Assembly: GCA_038231615.1 (NCBI GenBank)
Contig: JBBRLA010000079.1
Span: 1-19,347 of the forward strand
Direction of reading: 5' to 3'
Source of the DNA: JBBRLA01 sp038231615
GTDB taxonomy: Bacteria > Myxococcota_A > Polyangia > Palsa-1104 > JAEUJZ01
Length of the DNA: 19,347 bases
How positions within the stretch are numbered: position 1 is the first letter of the stretch; each line of letters opens with the position of its first letter. Position numbers and translations under genes: made by a program. This document shows positions 5,601 to 16,522 of the stretch, one piece after another. The notes beneath the pieces are model-generated. The model worked only from the letters and a program-made list of their open reading frames with translations, was not told where the DNA came from and ran no database searches.

Positions 5601-7946
5601 GTGACGAATCTGGAATCCGCATCCCCATCGGGTCCCGAGTGGGCGGCTTGCGCGGCGGGCGCTGCCCTGCTCGCCGTGCTCGATCCCCCCGTGTTGCTCC
5701 TGGAACCACTCATTCGGCTGGGCATTACCACCATCGGTGAGCTGCTGGACCTGCCCCTGGCCACCCTGCTTGCCGCCCCCGGGGTCGGGGACCGCAAGTT
5801 CGCCGCCTACCTGCTCCTGCGCCGCGCGGCCCGCACCCACCTGCGCCGCGCCGGCATCTCCTGCGACGGCGAGGCAAACGACCAGGCCTTCGACCCCACC
5901 CCCGCCCTCCGGCGCCCGATCCCGGTCCCGACCCACCCCCTTGAGACCCACCTGGCGGATCGTCTCGCCGCCCGCGGCCTGAACCTGGACCAACCGATCG
6001 AGGCGCTCCTGCCCCAGCTCTCCACCCGCCTGTGCGATTGCCTGCGCCGGGTCGGGATGCGCACCGGCAGGCAGCTCGCCGTGGCGCTGGACACCGGCGG
6101 CATCCCGGCCTCGACCTCGACCGTCAGGCGCCGCGTCGATCTCTCCCGGCCCTGGCGCGAGGTCCTGACCGACCTGCCCGCGGGCGTTCGCAAGCACCTC
6201 CTGCGTTCGTCGCTCATGACGGTCGGGCACCTGGTCGACGCAATCCGCGAGCACCGCTTCCCGGGAGAGACGGGGCGCCGCACCGAGGTCTACCTGCGGG
6301 TCTCCCTGGTGCGGGTGATCGGCCCGCTGGAGCCGGACATCGACACCGAGGAGGGGCCGGACCCCGGCGCCGCGCAGGGGCCGATCCCGCGGGCCCATCT
6401 GCTCCCGCAAGCCCTGGCTCTGGGCCGGCTCCCCTTGTGCCTGGTCCCGGGGATCGGCCCGGGGTCCCTGCGCCTGCTCCGCGCCGGTCTCGAAGAACTT
6501 CTGGACGACAGCCTCCCCTGGCACCACCCCCAAAGCCCTGGCCGCAGCACTGTCTCCGGGTTGGTGGCGGACGCTCTGGCCATCCTGACCAATGACGATC
6601 GGGCGCTGGCCAACGACCGGTTCTTCCTGGGCCGAGAGTTGCCCGAGATCGCCGTCGCCCGGGGCCACCTGCTGATTCCCTTGCGCCGCAGCTTCTTCCG
6701 CATCACCCAGCGCCTGCGGACCCGCTTCGGCGGAGATGCGCTCTTGTTGCTGAAAGGGCTGATCGCCGAGATGCCCCGGCGCCGCGGGCTCATCCACCGG
6801 GATGCGGTCGCGGCGCTTTGCGGCGAGAAGGATCTGCGCAAGGTGCGCTTCGCCCTGCACCTGTGCCAGCAACCCTTTCTTTTCATCCGCCGCGACGAGT
6901 TCTTCATGGAGACGCCGACCCGCTACCGTCAGATGCTCGCCGGCCTGCGCAATCGCCTCAAGTACCACTTTCGGGGCGAGGCCGAACTGGCCGCGCTGCA
7001 TGCCGATCTGCGGCTCTGCCACAACATCGAGCTGCCCGTGCAGGAACTCGTGCGCCTCTTGCAACTGGAGTGGGGCGTCTCCATTCACCCCAGCGGCAAG
7101 ATCGCCTCACCCGAGCCCATCAAGAAGCCGGGGCCGCTTTCCGCCAGCGGGACCCCGCCGATTGTCGCCACCCCGCCGGTTCGCGCCACTCCGCCGGTCG
7201 TCGCCGCCACCACCGCCCCCATGAGCCGACGCCCACCGGCGATCGGCAAGCGCCTGATCGATGTGCTCCTGTCCTCCCGGCGTCCGATGACCCGGGAAGA
7301 ACTGGCGCTTCCGTGCCGGCACAGGTGGCCGGGGAGTGCGTACCAGGATCAGCCGCCGACCCCCACGGAGACCGAACTCATCGCGGTGCGGGTCGCACTC
7401 AACCGGCAGGAAGAGGTGCTCCGCTGCGGGGACGGGCGCTACGTCCATCGCGACGCACTGGGCCTCTCGCCACAGCAGATCGATCGAGTCGTGGCCCATT
7501 GCCTGCATCAGCTCACCGTGCTGAAGGGCCCCGCCACCGCGCAGGGGCTGCTCCTGGATCTGTCTCGCGCCGCCCTGCCCACCGGGCAGTTTTCGCCTGC
7601 CACTCTGTGGCACCTTCTGGCGAAACAGGAGGGCGTGGTGGCGCTTTCCCGGTCGGCCCTGGCCCCGCTGCGCATCTTGCGCCCCAACGAGGCCCTGGTG
7701 CACACCCACCCGGAGCTGGCGGCGGAATGGCATCCCACGCGCAATCGGCCGCTCACGCCCCTTGGGGTGCTGGCCCACTCGATGCGGTGGGTCTCCTGGC
7801 GTTGCGATCGGGGGCACATCTGGACGGCCAGCGTCCGTGCCCGCACCCGCGGCCAACCGTGCCCACGGTGCGCTCAGCGGCTCGGCAAGCTGGCAGAGCA
7901 AGACGTGATCAAGGAACGAAAGGGACGGAAGGAACTCGATTCATGA
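5601..7946 (+). CDS. Gene A: multi-HhH (alpha-CTD-like) / sigma-4-like protein with C-terminal DUF4379 zinc ribbon
   Basis: This 781-residue protein has no assignable function. An N-terminal unit (about 25-82: VLDPP, LGITTIGELLDL, GVGDRK) resembles the helix-hairpin-helix fold of the RNA polymerase alpha C-terminal domain. Similar units follow near 132-167, 183-244 (RPWREVLTDLP, TVGHLVDA) and 271-303 (VPGIGPGSL). A degenerate sigma-region-4-like helix-turn-helix lies at 322-378, then a domain with GLIHRDAV and LLQLEWGV (about 380-500). A Pro/Ala-rich linker (505-550) leads to a winged-helix-like region and a zinc ribbon (about 703-759: HPELAAEWHP, C735-DRGH-W, CPRC at 754-757) typical of DUF4379. 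The start is uncertain. GTG 5601 is preferred because homology to B and C begins about 25 residues later; an upstream TTG at 5538 is in frame. It overlaps gene B by ATGA. Roles in DNA binding or transcription are inferred only. Confidence 0.85.
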   Translation: MTNLESASPSGPEWAACAAGAALLAVLDPPVLLLEPLIRLGITTIGELLDLPLATLLAAPGVGDRKFAAYLLLRRAARTHLRRAGISCDGEANDQAFDPTPALRRPIPVPTHPLETHLADRLAARGLNLDQPIEALLPQLSTRLCDCLRRVGMRTGRQLAVALDTGGIPASTSTVRRRVDLSRPWREVLTDLPAGVRKHLLRSSLMTVGHLVDAIREHRFPGETGRRTEVYLRVSLVRVIGPLEPDIDTEEGPDPGAAQGPIPRAHLLPQALALGRLPLCLVPGIGPGSLRLLRAGLEELLDDSLPWHHPQSPGRSTVSGLVADALAILTNDDRALANDRFFLGRELPEIAVARGHLLIPLRRSFFRITQRLRTRFGGDALLLLKGLIAEMPRRRGLIHRDAVAALCGEKDLRKVRFALHLCQQPFLFIRRDEFFMETPTRYRQMLAGLRNRLKYHFRGEAELAALHADLRLCHNIELPVQELVRLLQLEWGVSIHPSGKIASPEPIKKPGPLSASGTPPIVATPPVRATPPVVAATTAPMSRRPPAIGKRLIDVLLSSRRPMTREELALPCRHRWPGSAYQDQPPTPTETELIAVRVALNRQEEVLRCGDGRYVHRDALGLSPQQIDRVVAHCLHQLTVLKGPATAQGLLLDLSRAALPTGQFSPATLWHLLAKQEGVVALSRSALAPLRILRPNEALVHTHPELAAEWHPTRNRPLTPLGVLAHSMRWVSWRCDRGHIWTASVRARTRGQPCPRCAQRLGKLAEQDVIKERKGRKELDS

Positions 7947-10003
7947 TCGGCACACAGACTCACATCGGCCCCGGGCGGCATCCGGCTTCGCTGTCCATAG
8001 CGCGGCTGCAACCGCCGGGGCTGGTCTTCAATACCTTGCACCGCTTCGGGGTGCGCACGATTGGCGACCTGATGAAGCTGGACCTGTCCCAGGTCCGCCA
8101 CGAGCGGGGGGTCGGCTTGGGCAAGTACGTGGCCCTGATGGAACTGCGCCAGAAGGCGCGGCTCTTCCTGGAGGAATTCGGGGAGCAGATGCCACAGGAT
8201 GCCGATGCGGACCCGAACTGGGAGCTGAGCCTCGACCCGGGCCGGTCGCAAAACCGCCATCAGCCGGCGCCTTCTTTCACCCAGCTCCTGTTTCAACAGG
8301 GGATCGATCTGGAGACGCCGTGGCGTGAGGTGCTGGCCGGCCTGCCGATGCGGGCCGAGGAGTGCCTGAGATGGCTGGGGGTCGATTCCCTGGGCGAGGT
8401 GGCAGCCGTGGCCGAGACCGGCCTGGTCCCGCCGCGGCAGGGCCCGCCGGTGACCGACCTGTCGCTGCCCTACCGACAGGTGACGCATCTGCCGGAGTCG
8501 GTCGACCGGGTGGTGCGGGAGGCGGACCTCTTGACGGTGAAGGACCTGCTCCAGGCGGTCGAGCAGCGCACCTTTGCGGAGTCGCGGCGCCGGGTGCACG
8601 TGTGCCTGCGGATCACGGTGGACCGGCTGCTGCTCCCGCGGACCGAGGGGTCTCTGGCGCAGCGGCGCATGGACGACCTGCCCAACTTCGGCGCCACCTC
8701 GCTTTCCGGGGTGCGCGGGGCGTTGCTGTCGCTGGCGCAGAACGGACTGGCGCTGACCGGGGACAGCGGGCCCCAACTGGTGCGGCGCATCCTGGAATCG
8801 CTGGGCGAGTCCAGCGCGGCGCTGCTCCACGACCGCTACCTGTGCCAGAGGACGCTGCGGGACATCGCCGCGGAGCGGGGGATCGACACCAAGACGGTGC
8901 AGCAGCAGATCTATCACCTGCTGCGGACGCTCGGGCGGCTCTATGGTCCCCTGGCGCGCACCCTGACCCAGCCGCTGCTTCTGGCCCTGCGGGCCGAAGG
9001 GGGCATCCTTCCCCGGGACTTGGTGGCGATGCACCTGCCGGATGCTTCAGTGGTCGAAGCGCGCTTCCTTCTGGCCGTCGGCGGCGAGCGCACGTTCCTG
9101 TGGGACGAGGGCCAGCTCACGCTCTTCTCCGGGCGGCGGCTCTACATGGCAGTGAACCTGGCCCGGGGCGCCCTGCGTGGCAAGGGCGCGGCCGGGATGG
9201 CGGAGGCCGACCTGCGACTCCTGATCGTGCGCCGGCTCGGCCCGTCCATGGAAGGGCTGGCCCTGTCCCGGGCGCTGCACGGGGAACCGCGGATCTCATT
9301 CCTTCAAAATGACCGGGTGGTGATGCTCTCGCGGACCCAGGTGCCGCCGCGGCAGGCGCTGGCGACGATCCTGCGGGAGGCGTGCAGGCCGCTCTCGCGG
9401 CGGGAGATCGCCGCGGCCTACGCGGGGCAGACGCACCCGAAGGGACCGGCGCCGCCGCAGGAGGCTTCGCTGGAGGCGATCACCCGGGCGCTGCGCAGGC
9501 TGCGCGGGGTGATCTGCCTGGGCCAGGGAAACTATGCTCACCAGATGGGGATCGGGCTGACCGAGGAGAAGCTGCAAGAGGTGCTGGAGAAAAGCGCCGA
9601 TCGCCTGCGTGGCACTCGGTTGCCCAGGAAGATCAGCGCGCTTTTCAAGGAGCTGTCGCGGGAGGGCGTCGCCATGGGGAAGCTGACCCCGATGGGCCTG
9701 CACTGGCTTTTGGGCCGGCACCCGGAGCTTGTGGCCCTGCGCGGGCAGTACGTCTGCTGCAAGCAGAGCGTGGCCCCGGAGCACCTGTCCCTGGCGAAGC
9801 GACACCCGCGGCGGGCGGCGGAGTGGCACCCGGAAAAGAACGGGGCGCTGACCCCGGAGAAGGTGAAGAGCGACTCGCAGCGGCGGGTACACTGGCTGTG
9901 CCATCGGGGGCATGAATGGATCGCCGAGGTCAGCCGCCGGGTGGCCGGGCAGCCGTGCCCGCAGTGCACCCATGAGACCCGAGAAAGCGAGAAGGAGGCG
10001 TGA
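7943..10003 (+). CDS. Gene B: multi-HhH (alpha-CTD-like) / sigma-4-like protein with C-terminal DUF4379 zinc ribbon
   Basis: This 686-residue paralogue of gene A has the same order. The alpha-CTD-like units are at about 18-85 (LQPPGLVF, FGVRTIGDLMKL, GVGLGK), 116-168 (TPWREVLAGLP, LGVDSLGEV), 174-232 (PYRQVTHLP, LLTVKDLLQA) and 243-271 (LPNFGATSLSGV, very like the alpha-CTD core). The helix-turn-helix at 276-335 (DRYLCQRTLRDIAAERGID, TKTVQQQIYHLLRTL) closely resembles sigma region 4.2. A middle region, a winged-helix-like segment (from about 474) and the LTPMGLHWLLGRHPELVAL block, shared with A, precede a DUF4379-type zinc ribbon (621-686: AAEWHPEKNGALTP, C653-HRGHEW, CPQC at 672-675). The ATG at 7943 overlaps the stop of A as ATGA and follows GGAAGGAA (7927-7934). 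A longer in-frame opening upstream is only a shadow of gene A. Confidence 0.88.
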   Translation: MIGTQTHIGPGRHPASLSIARLQPPGLVFNTLHRFGVRTIGDLMKLDLSQVRHERGVGLGKYVALMELRQKARLFLEEFGEQMPQDADADPNWELSLDPGRSQNRHQPAPSFTQLLFQQGIDLETPWREVLAGLPMRAEECLRWLGVDSLGEVAAVAETGLVPPRQGPPVTDLSLPYRQVTHLPESVDRVVREADLLTVKDLLQAVEQRTFAESRRRVHVCLRITVDRLLLPRTEGSLAQRRMDDLPNFGATSLSGVRGALLSLAQNGLALTGDSGPQLVRRILESLGESSAALLHDRYLCQRTLRDIAAERGIDTKTVQQQIYHLLRTLGRLYGPLARTLTQPLLLALRAEGGILPRDLVAMHLPDASVVEARFLLAVGGERTFLWDEGQLTLFSGRRLYMAVNLARGALRGKGAAGMAEADLRLLIVRRLGPSMEGLALSRALHGEPRISFLQNDRVVMLSRTQVPPRQALATILREACRPLSRREIAAAYAGQTHPKGPAPPQEASLEAITRALRRLRGVICLGQGNYAHQMGIGLTEEKLQEVLEKSADRLRGTRLPRKISALFKELSREGVAMGKLTPMGLHWLLGRHPELVALRGQYVCCKQSVAPEHLSLAKRHPRRAAEWHPEKNGALTPEKVKSDSQRRVHWLCHRGHEWIAEVSRRVAGQPCPQCTHETRESEKEA

Positions 10004-11610
10004 TGAGGTCGATGAACGAAGGCAGCCAGGGCGACGCCAGGTCGCCGGAGGATCCGGTGGCGGTGTTGCGCCCACCGCCGCTCTTGCGCAGGACGTTATT
10101 CTCCCTGGGGGCGAAGACCCTCGGGGATTTGCTGGTGCTGGAGTTGCCGGCCCTGGTCAAGCGTCGAGGGATCGGACCGGCACGGCTGGGGCTCCTGCGA
10201 CGCTACCAGCGGCTGGCGGTGCTGGCGGTGCGGGATTCGCGGGACAGCCGCCCAAAGGTGCAGGCGCCGCCGGCCCGGGTCGCGATGCCGCCAAAACCAG
10301 ACCCGGTCGACGATCCGGATCGGGTCGACACGCTGGACGGGCCGAACAAAGCCGACAAGCCGTCGGTGACGCAGTTGCGCCGGGTCCCGGTGGGCACGGC
10401 CGAGACGGCGCATCTGCTCCGGTCGTGGCAGACGATGCCTCCCCCGGGGAACGGAAAAATCAGTCTGATAAAGCGCCTGACCCTGCGCGGCATGAAGCTC
10501 GATCTGCAATGGGACCAGGTGCTGCCGGAGCAGCCGCTGCGGGTGACACAGACCCTGCGCCTCCTGGGGGTGCGCACGCTGGGGGAACTGGCCCAGGCGC
10601 TCGACAGCGGAAGGGTGGTCGCGCCGGCCCCGACCGGGCCGCTCGATCGGACGCAGTCCTTGTTCCAGGTCTTCCCCGACCTACCGACTCCCTTCGCCAG
10701 GGCGTTGATCGATGCTGGGGTGATCAGCGCGGGGGATGTGGTCGATGCCGCGCTCGACGGTGCTGGCGCTGGCGCGGTCCCAATGCCCAAATGGCAGACC
10801 GAATGGCTGAAGCTCATGGCCACGCGCCTTTTCGGCCCCCTCGACGGAGATGGACCCTCCGGCGAGGCCCCGCCCCCGGTGCGCCTGCACGACGTGCCAA
10901 ACTTCGGCCGCGCCTCGCGCCGGGCGCTGACCACGGCCCTTTCGAGCCTTTGCGAAGGAACGCCGCCCGGCCATTCCCTCGGGTTCTCTCCGACGGAGCA
11001 CATCCGCGAATTGTGCGCCGACGTGAAGCCGCGGCAGCTTACGATCTTGCTTTCGCGGGTGATCCTAGGCAAGCAGAAGACGGCCATCGCCAAAGAGATG
11101 GGCATTTGCTCAGAAGCGGTGCGACAAATTCTGGAGCGGTTGCGCGATCGGCTGCGGCGGCGCTTCGTCCGCTGGGAGCGGGTCTTGCCCCTTTTGCGGA
11201 CGGTGCGGAAGGGCCCCGGCCTGATCCACCGCAGCGCACTTTTGGACATGGTTGGCGAGGAGGACCTGGAGGCGGCGGCGGTGCTCTTGTTCGCCGCCCG
11301 GCGAGACTTGCAAGAGGCGCAAGGCACCTGGCGCGAGGCCTTCCTTTACCGCAACGAGTACCTGGTGACCCTTTCGATGGGGGAGTTTACCCGCCTGCTG
11401 AACAGCATCCGCGCCGCCGCCGAGATCCCCGGCGGGGCCACGCTGAACGAGGTGTTCAGCGTCGTGGAATTCCGAGTGGACGGCCCCTGGGCAGTCACCG
11501 ACGTGCAGCGATTGGTCGCGCTGGAGTGGGGGTTGTCGCCGGGAAGCAACGGCCGGCTGCGGGGGCGGCGGGCCGTCAGCGAAGAGCGCTCCCCTGGTGT
11601 GAATGGATGA
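10003..11610 (+). CDS. Gene C: multi-HhH (alpha-CTD-like) / sigma-4-like protein without zinc ribbon
   Basis: This 535-residue protein is the third paralogue. The alpha-CTD-like units are at about 19-77 (VLRPPPLL, LGAKTLGDLLVL, GIGPAR), 160-213 (LLGVRTLGELAQAL), 220-279 and 294-319 (VPNFGRASRRAL). The helix-turn-helix at about 333-388 (KTAIAKEMGICSEAVRQI, LERLRDRLRRRF) is the most sigma-4-like of the three. It then shares with gene A the GLIHRSALLDMVGEEDL region and an LVALEWGLSPGSNGRL ending. The protein stops where A continues into its linker and zinc ribbon, so the whole C-terminal module is missing. The ATG at 10003 overlaps the TGA of gene B and follows AAGGAGG (9992-9998) by four bases; GTG 10000 and ATG 10012 are alternatives. 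Its stop lies 34 bases before lysA. Function is unknown; a DNA- or polymerase-binding role is inferred. Confidence 0.85.
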   Translation: MRSMNEGSQGDARSPEDPVAVLRPPPLLRRTLFSLGAKTLGDLLVLELPALVKRRGIGPARLGLLRRYQRLAVLAVRDSRDSRPKVQAPPARVAMPPKPDPVDDPDRVDTLDGPNKADKPSVTQLRRVPVGTAETAHLLRSWQTMPPPGNGKISLIKRLTLRGMKLDLQWDQVLPEQPLRVTQTLRLLGVRTLGELAQALDSGRVVAPAPTGPLDRTQSLFQVFPDLPTPFARALIDAGVISAGDVVDAALDGAGAGAVPMPKWQTEWLKLMATRLFGPLDGDGPSGEAPPPVRLHDVPNFGRASRRALTTALSSLCEGTPPGHSLGFSPTEHIRELCADVKPRQLTILLSRVILGKQKTAIAKEMGICSEAVRQILERLRDRLRRRFVRWERVLPLLRTVRKGPGLIHRSALLDMVGEEDLEAAAVLLFAARRDLQEAQGTWREAFLYRNEYLVTLSMGEFTRLLNSIRAAAEIPGGATLNEVFSVVEFRVDGPWAVTDVQRLVALEWGLSPGSNGRLRGRRAVSEERSPGVNG

Positions 11611-11644
11611 AGGATGTGGCATCCTAGCGGGCAAGGAAAACCAG

Positions 11645-12970
11645 ATGTTCACCCGGCGTGACGGCGCGCTGTACCTGGAGGGCGTGCGCCTGTCCGACTT
11701 GCTGACGGCGGGCATCCCCACGCCTTTCTATCTATATAGCCTGGGGCAGTTGCGGCAGAACTACCGCGCCTATGAGGACGCGGTGGCGGGGCTGCCGGCC
11801 ACGGTGGCATTCGCCATCAAGTCCAACCACAACCCGACGCTGCTCTCGGCCTTGCGAGAGATGGGCGCCGGGGCCACCGTGGTCAGCCGGCACGAGGTGG
11901 AGCATGCGATCCGCCTGGGCTTCGATCCGGGGAAGATGCTCTTGCATGGAAATGGCAAGACCCGGGCCGACCTGCACGCGGCGCTCTCTGCCGGGACGCT
12001 GATCTCCGCGGACAGCGAGTTCGACCTTGTGCACATCGAGGAGGCGGCCCGGGACCAAAAGACGACCGCGCCGGTGCTCTTGCGGGTGAACCCGGACATC
12101 GACCCGCAGGTGCACCCTTACATCTCGACCGGGTTGCTGGACTCCAAGTTCGGCATGCCGGGACCGGTCATCGATGGGCTGCGGCTGCGCGGGACGTTGC
12201 GCACCCTGCGGCACGTCGTGGTGCGCGGGCTGCACTGCCATCTGGGCTCGACGCTGCGCAGGGTGCAGCCGGTGGCCGATGCCATGCGCGTGCTGCTGCC
12301 CCTGGTCGAACGGCTGCGGGCGGATGGGCACCCGATCGACACGGTGGACCTGGGCGGGGGGCTGGACATCGACTACAACCGCCGGGGAGAGACGCTGGCC
12401 GGGCCGGTGGAACTGGTGGCGGCGGTGCGCCCGGATCTGTTGGCGGCCAGGTTGCGCCTGTGGCTGGAGCCGGGGCGGAGTTTATCTGGAAACGCCGGGG
12501 CGCTGATCGGCAGGGTCATCGGGGTCAAGCACAACGGGCGGCGGGGCTTCGTGATCGTCGACGCCTCGATGGCGCAGCTCATCCGGCCCAGTCTCTATAA
12601 TGCCTACCACCACATCGAGCTTTTGGAGGAAGCCGCCACCGGCCCGCCGCTGCGTTGCGATGTGGTCGGCCCGATCTGTGAGTCCGCGGACTTCCTGGGC
12701 AAGGACCGGGACCTGCCGCTTCCCGCAGAGGGCGACGGGGTCATCGTCTACGACGCGGGGGCCTACGGCTTCGTCATGGCCAGCCGCTACAACCTGAACC
12801 TGCTGCCGGCGGAATACGTGGTGGACGGGGCGGCAGTGCGCCTGTCACGCCGCGCCGAGACCTACGAGGACTTCGCGCGCACCTTCGTCGATCGCGAAGC
12901 GCGAAGCGCCGCGGTGATAGATCGCGAAGCGCCAAGCGCCGCGGTGATAAAAGGGAGAACCGGGCCATGA
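11645..12970 (+). CDS. lysA: Diaminopimelate decarboxylase
   Basis: This PLP-dependent fold-III decarboxylase converts meso-diaminopimelate to lysine, the last step of lysine synthesis. The family landmarks are present in order: the PLP lysine in AFAIKSNHN, GLHCHLGST, the glycine-rich VDLGGGLDIDYN, EPGRSLSGNAG, the CESADFLGKD segment that contributes substrate-binding cysteine, and AGAYGFVMASRYN. The ATG at 11645 is preferred to the one at 11603 because AAGGAA (11633-11638) sits six bases upstream and the family starts close to this point; the earlier ATG would overlap gene C. The 441-residue protein ends in an unusual tail made of a duplicated 10-residue peptide (12890-12949), which is outside the catalytic fold. 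It overlaps lysC by ATGA. Ornithine/arginine decarboxylases share the fold, but the lysC partner favours this call. Confidence 0.92.
   Translation: MFTRRDGALYLEGVRLSDLLTAGIPTPFYLYSLGQLRQNYRAYEDAVAGLPATVAFAIKSNHNPTLLSALREMGAGATVVSRHEVEHAIRLGFDPGKMLLHGNGKTRADLHAALSAGTLISADSEFDLVHIEEAARDQKTTAPVLLRVNPDIDPQVHPYISTGLLDSKFGMPGPVIDGLRLRGTLRTLRHVVVRGLHCHLGSTLRRVQPVADAMRVLLPLVERLRADGHPIDTVDLGGGLDIDYNRRGETLAGPVELVAAVRPDLLAARLRLWLEPGRSLSGNAGALIGRVIGVKHNGRRGFVIVDASMAQLIRPSLYNAYHHIELLEEAATGPPLRCDVVGPICESADFLGKDRDLPLPAEGDGVIVYDAGAYGFVMASRYNLNLLPAEYVVDGAAVRLSRRAETYEDFARTFVDREARSAAVIDREAPSAAVIKGRTGP
12890..12949 (+). repeat. Two tandem 30-bp repeats inside the 3' end of lysA
   Basis: Units 12890-12919 and 12920-12949 are identical at 29 of 30 positions. 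Each starts GATCGCGAAGCGC and ends GCCGCGGTGATA. Both are read in the same frame and encode DREARSAAVI then DREAPSAAVI. The sequence belongs to a repeat family also seen at 16481-16522 and 18634-18680. Confidence 0.9.
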
Positions 12971-14251
12971 AGAGGGTCCTCAAATACGGCGGCACCTCGA
13001 TCGAGACCGCCGACCGCGTCCGCCGCGCCGCCAAGACCGTAGCGCGCCTCTTGCACGAGGGGGAGCAGGTGGCGGTGGTGGTCAGCGCGCAGGGCAACGA
13101 CACCAACCTGCTGCTCTCCGCGGTGTATGCTGCCACCGAGCGGCTGGTGGACACGCAGTCGGTGTACCGCATCGCCGCCCTGGGCGAGGAGAAAAGCGTC
13201 CACCTGATGACCGCGGCGCTGCGCTCTTTGGGGACCGAGGCGGTGGCCTTTGCGCCATCGATAACGGAAATCTGGCCGCTGATAGTCGACTGCGATGATT
13301 CGGCGCCTTTGGCGATGCAGAAAATCAACGAAGAGCGGCCCCTGGACGTGCGCGAGGAGGAGTCGCGGCGGCTCTTTCACCGGCATGTGCTGCCCGTGAT
13401 GCGCCGGGGGGGCGTGCCGGTGATCTCGGGTTTTTTTGGCCGATCGACGCGGGGGGACCTGACCACCCTGGGGCGGGGCGGATCCGACATCTCGGGGATG
13501 CTGGTGGGACGCTTCACCGACGCCGACGAGGTGGTCATCGTCACGGATGTGGAGGGCATCCTCTCGGCGGACCCGCGCATAGCCGACAACCCGCGGCTGA
13601 TCGAGGAGATGACCGTCGAAGAGCTGGAGTTGATGGCCGCCCGGGGGGCGCGGGTGGTACACCCCCGGGCGATCCGCTACAAGACGGCGACCTGCCGGGT
13701 GCGGGTGGTCGACTTCCGCCGGCAGGAGGCGCTCTCGTCGTCATCGGTGCTGGGGACGACCCTGTCGGGGACGAGCGCCCCGGCGCTGACTTCGCGGGAC
13801 CAGGCGCTGGGCATGATGACGCTCATCGCCAAGGACGGCAGGGACCTCTCGTCCCGCCTGGGCCTTCTGGCCGAGATCGCCGGGGCCCTTTCCCGGGAGC
13901 AGATCCCGATTGCCGCGGGCAACCAGAACGACGCCTTTGTCTGCCTGTACCTGGCCGCGGCCGATGGAGAGCGGGCCTACCGGGTGCTTCATGAGATCAT
14001 CGCCGCGCCGGGGTCGGCGTTCAGCAACGTGACCCTGCGCAAGGACGTGGCGGAGATCCGGCTGCGCTCGCCGGAGTTCCTGCAGACGCCGGGGGTGCTG
14101 GCGGAGATCACCTCGGCGCTGGCCCGGCGGCGGGTGAACATTTTAGAAATGATCACCAGCTTGACGGACATCTATGTGTACGTGGACCGGGCCGACCGCG
14201 GCCCGGCGCTGGACCTGTTGGGAGAGATGCTGGGGAAGGAGGAGCAGACCG

Positions 14252-14268
<17 letters not shown>
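12967..14268 (+). CDS. lysC: Aspartate kinase
   Basis: This encodes the first enzyme of the aspartate pathway (aspartate to aspartyl-4-phosphate), feeding lysine, methionine and threonine synthesis. The kinase domain shows KYGGTSIETADRV at the N-terminus, LGRGGSDISGML, and TDVEGILSADPR with the ARGARVVHPRA stretch. Two ACT domains follow; the last contains TPGVLAEITSALARRRVNILEMI. ACT domains in this family bind lysine or threonine for feedback inhibition. At 433 residues it is a single-function enzyme, with no homoserine dehydrogenase and no decarboxylase fusion. The start ATG overlaps the lysA stop as ATGA, and its 3' end overlaps the next gene by 17 bases, so the three are probably translated from one message. 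Confidence 0.95.
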
Positions 14269-16480
<2,212 letters not shown>

Positions 16481-16489
<9 letters not shown>

Positions 16490-16522
16490 ACCGCGGCGCC
16501 TGCGGCGCTTCGCGATCGATGA
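16481..16522 (-). repeat. In-frame palindromic repeat at the MATE/peptidase 3' junction
   Basis: Read on the minus strand it begins ATCGATCGCGAAGCGCCG and ends GCGCCGCGGTTCATCGATC, with the inner arms GCGCC and GGCGC around TGC. It encodes IDREAPQAPRFIDRE in the MATE gene. On the plus strand it supplies the last codons and the TGA stop of the peptidase gene (LDR, stop at 16487). It is similar to the lysA repeats and the copy at 18634. Confidence 0.75.

Noticed and set aside
5541..7088. 515-codon minus-strand open frame opposite gene A
   Set aside because: Gln/Gly/Ala-rich shadow caused by high-GC codon use of gene A, which has paralogues on the plus strand.
6818..7942. In-frame upstream extension of gene B
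   Set aside because: The extra residues are a shadow of gene A; similarity to A and C begins about 18 residues after ATG 7943, which has a good ribosome site.
12890..12949. CRISPR-like array
   Set aside because: The two 30-bp units are directly adjacent with no spacers, lie in a coding frame, and there are no cas genes.
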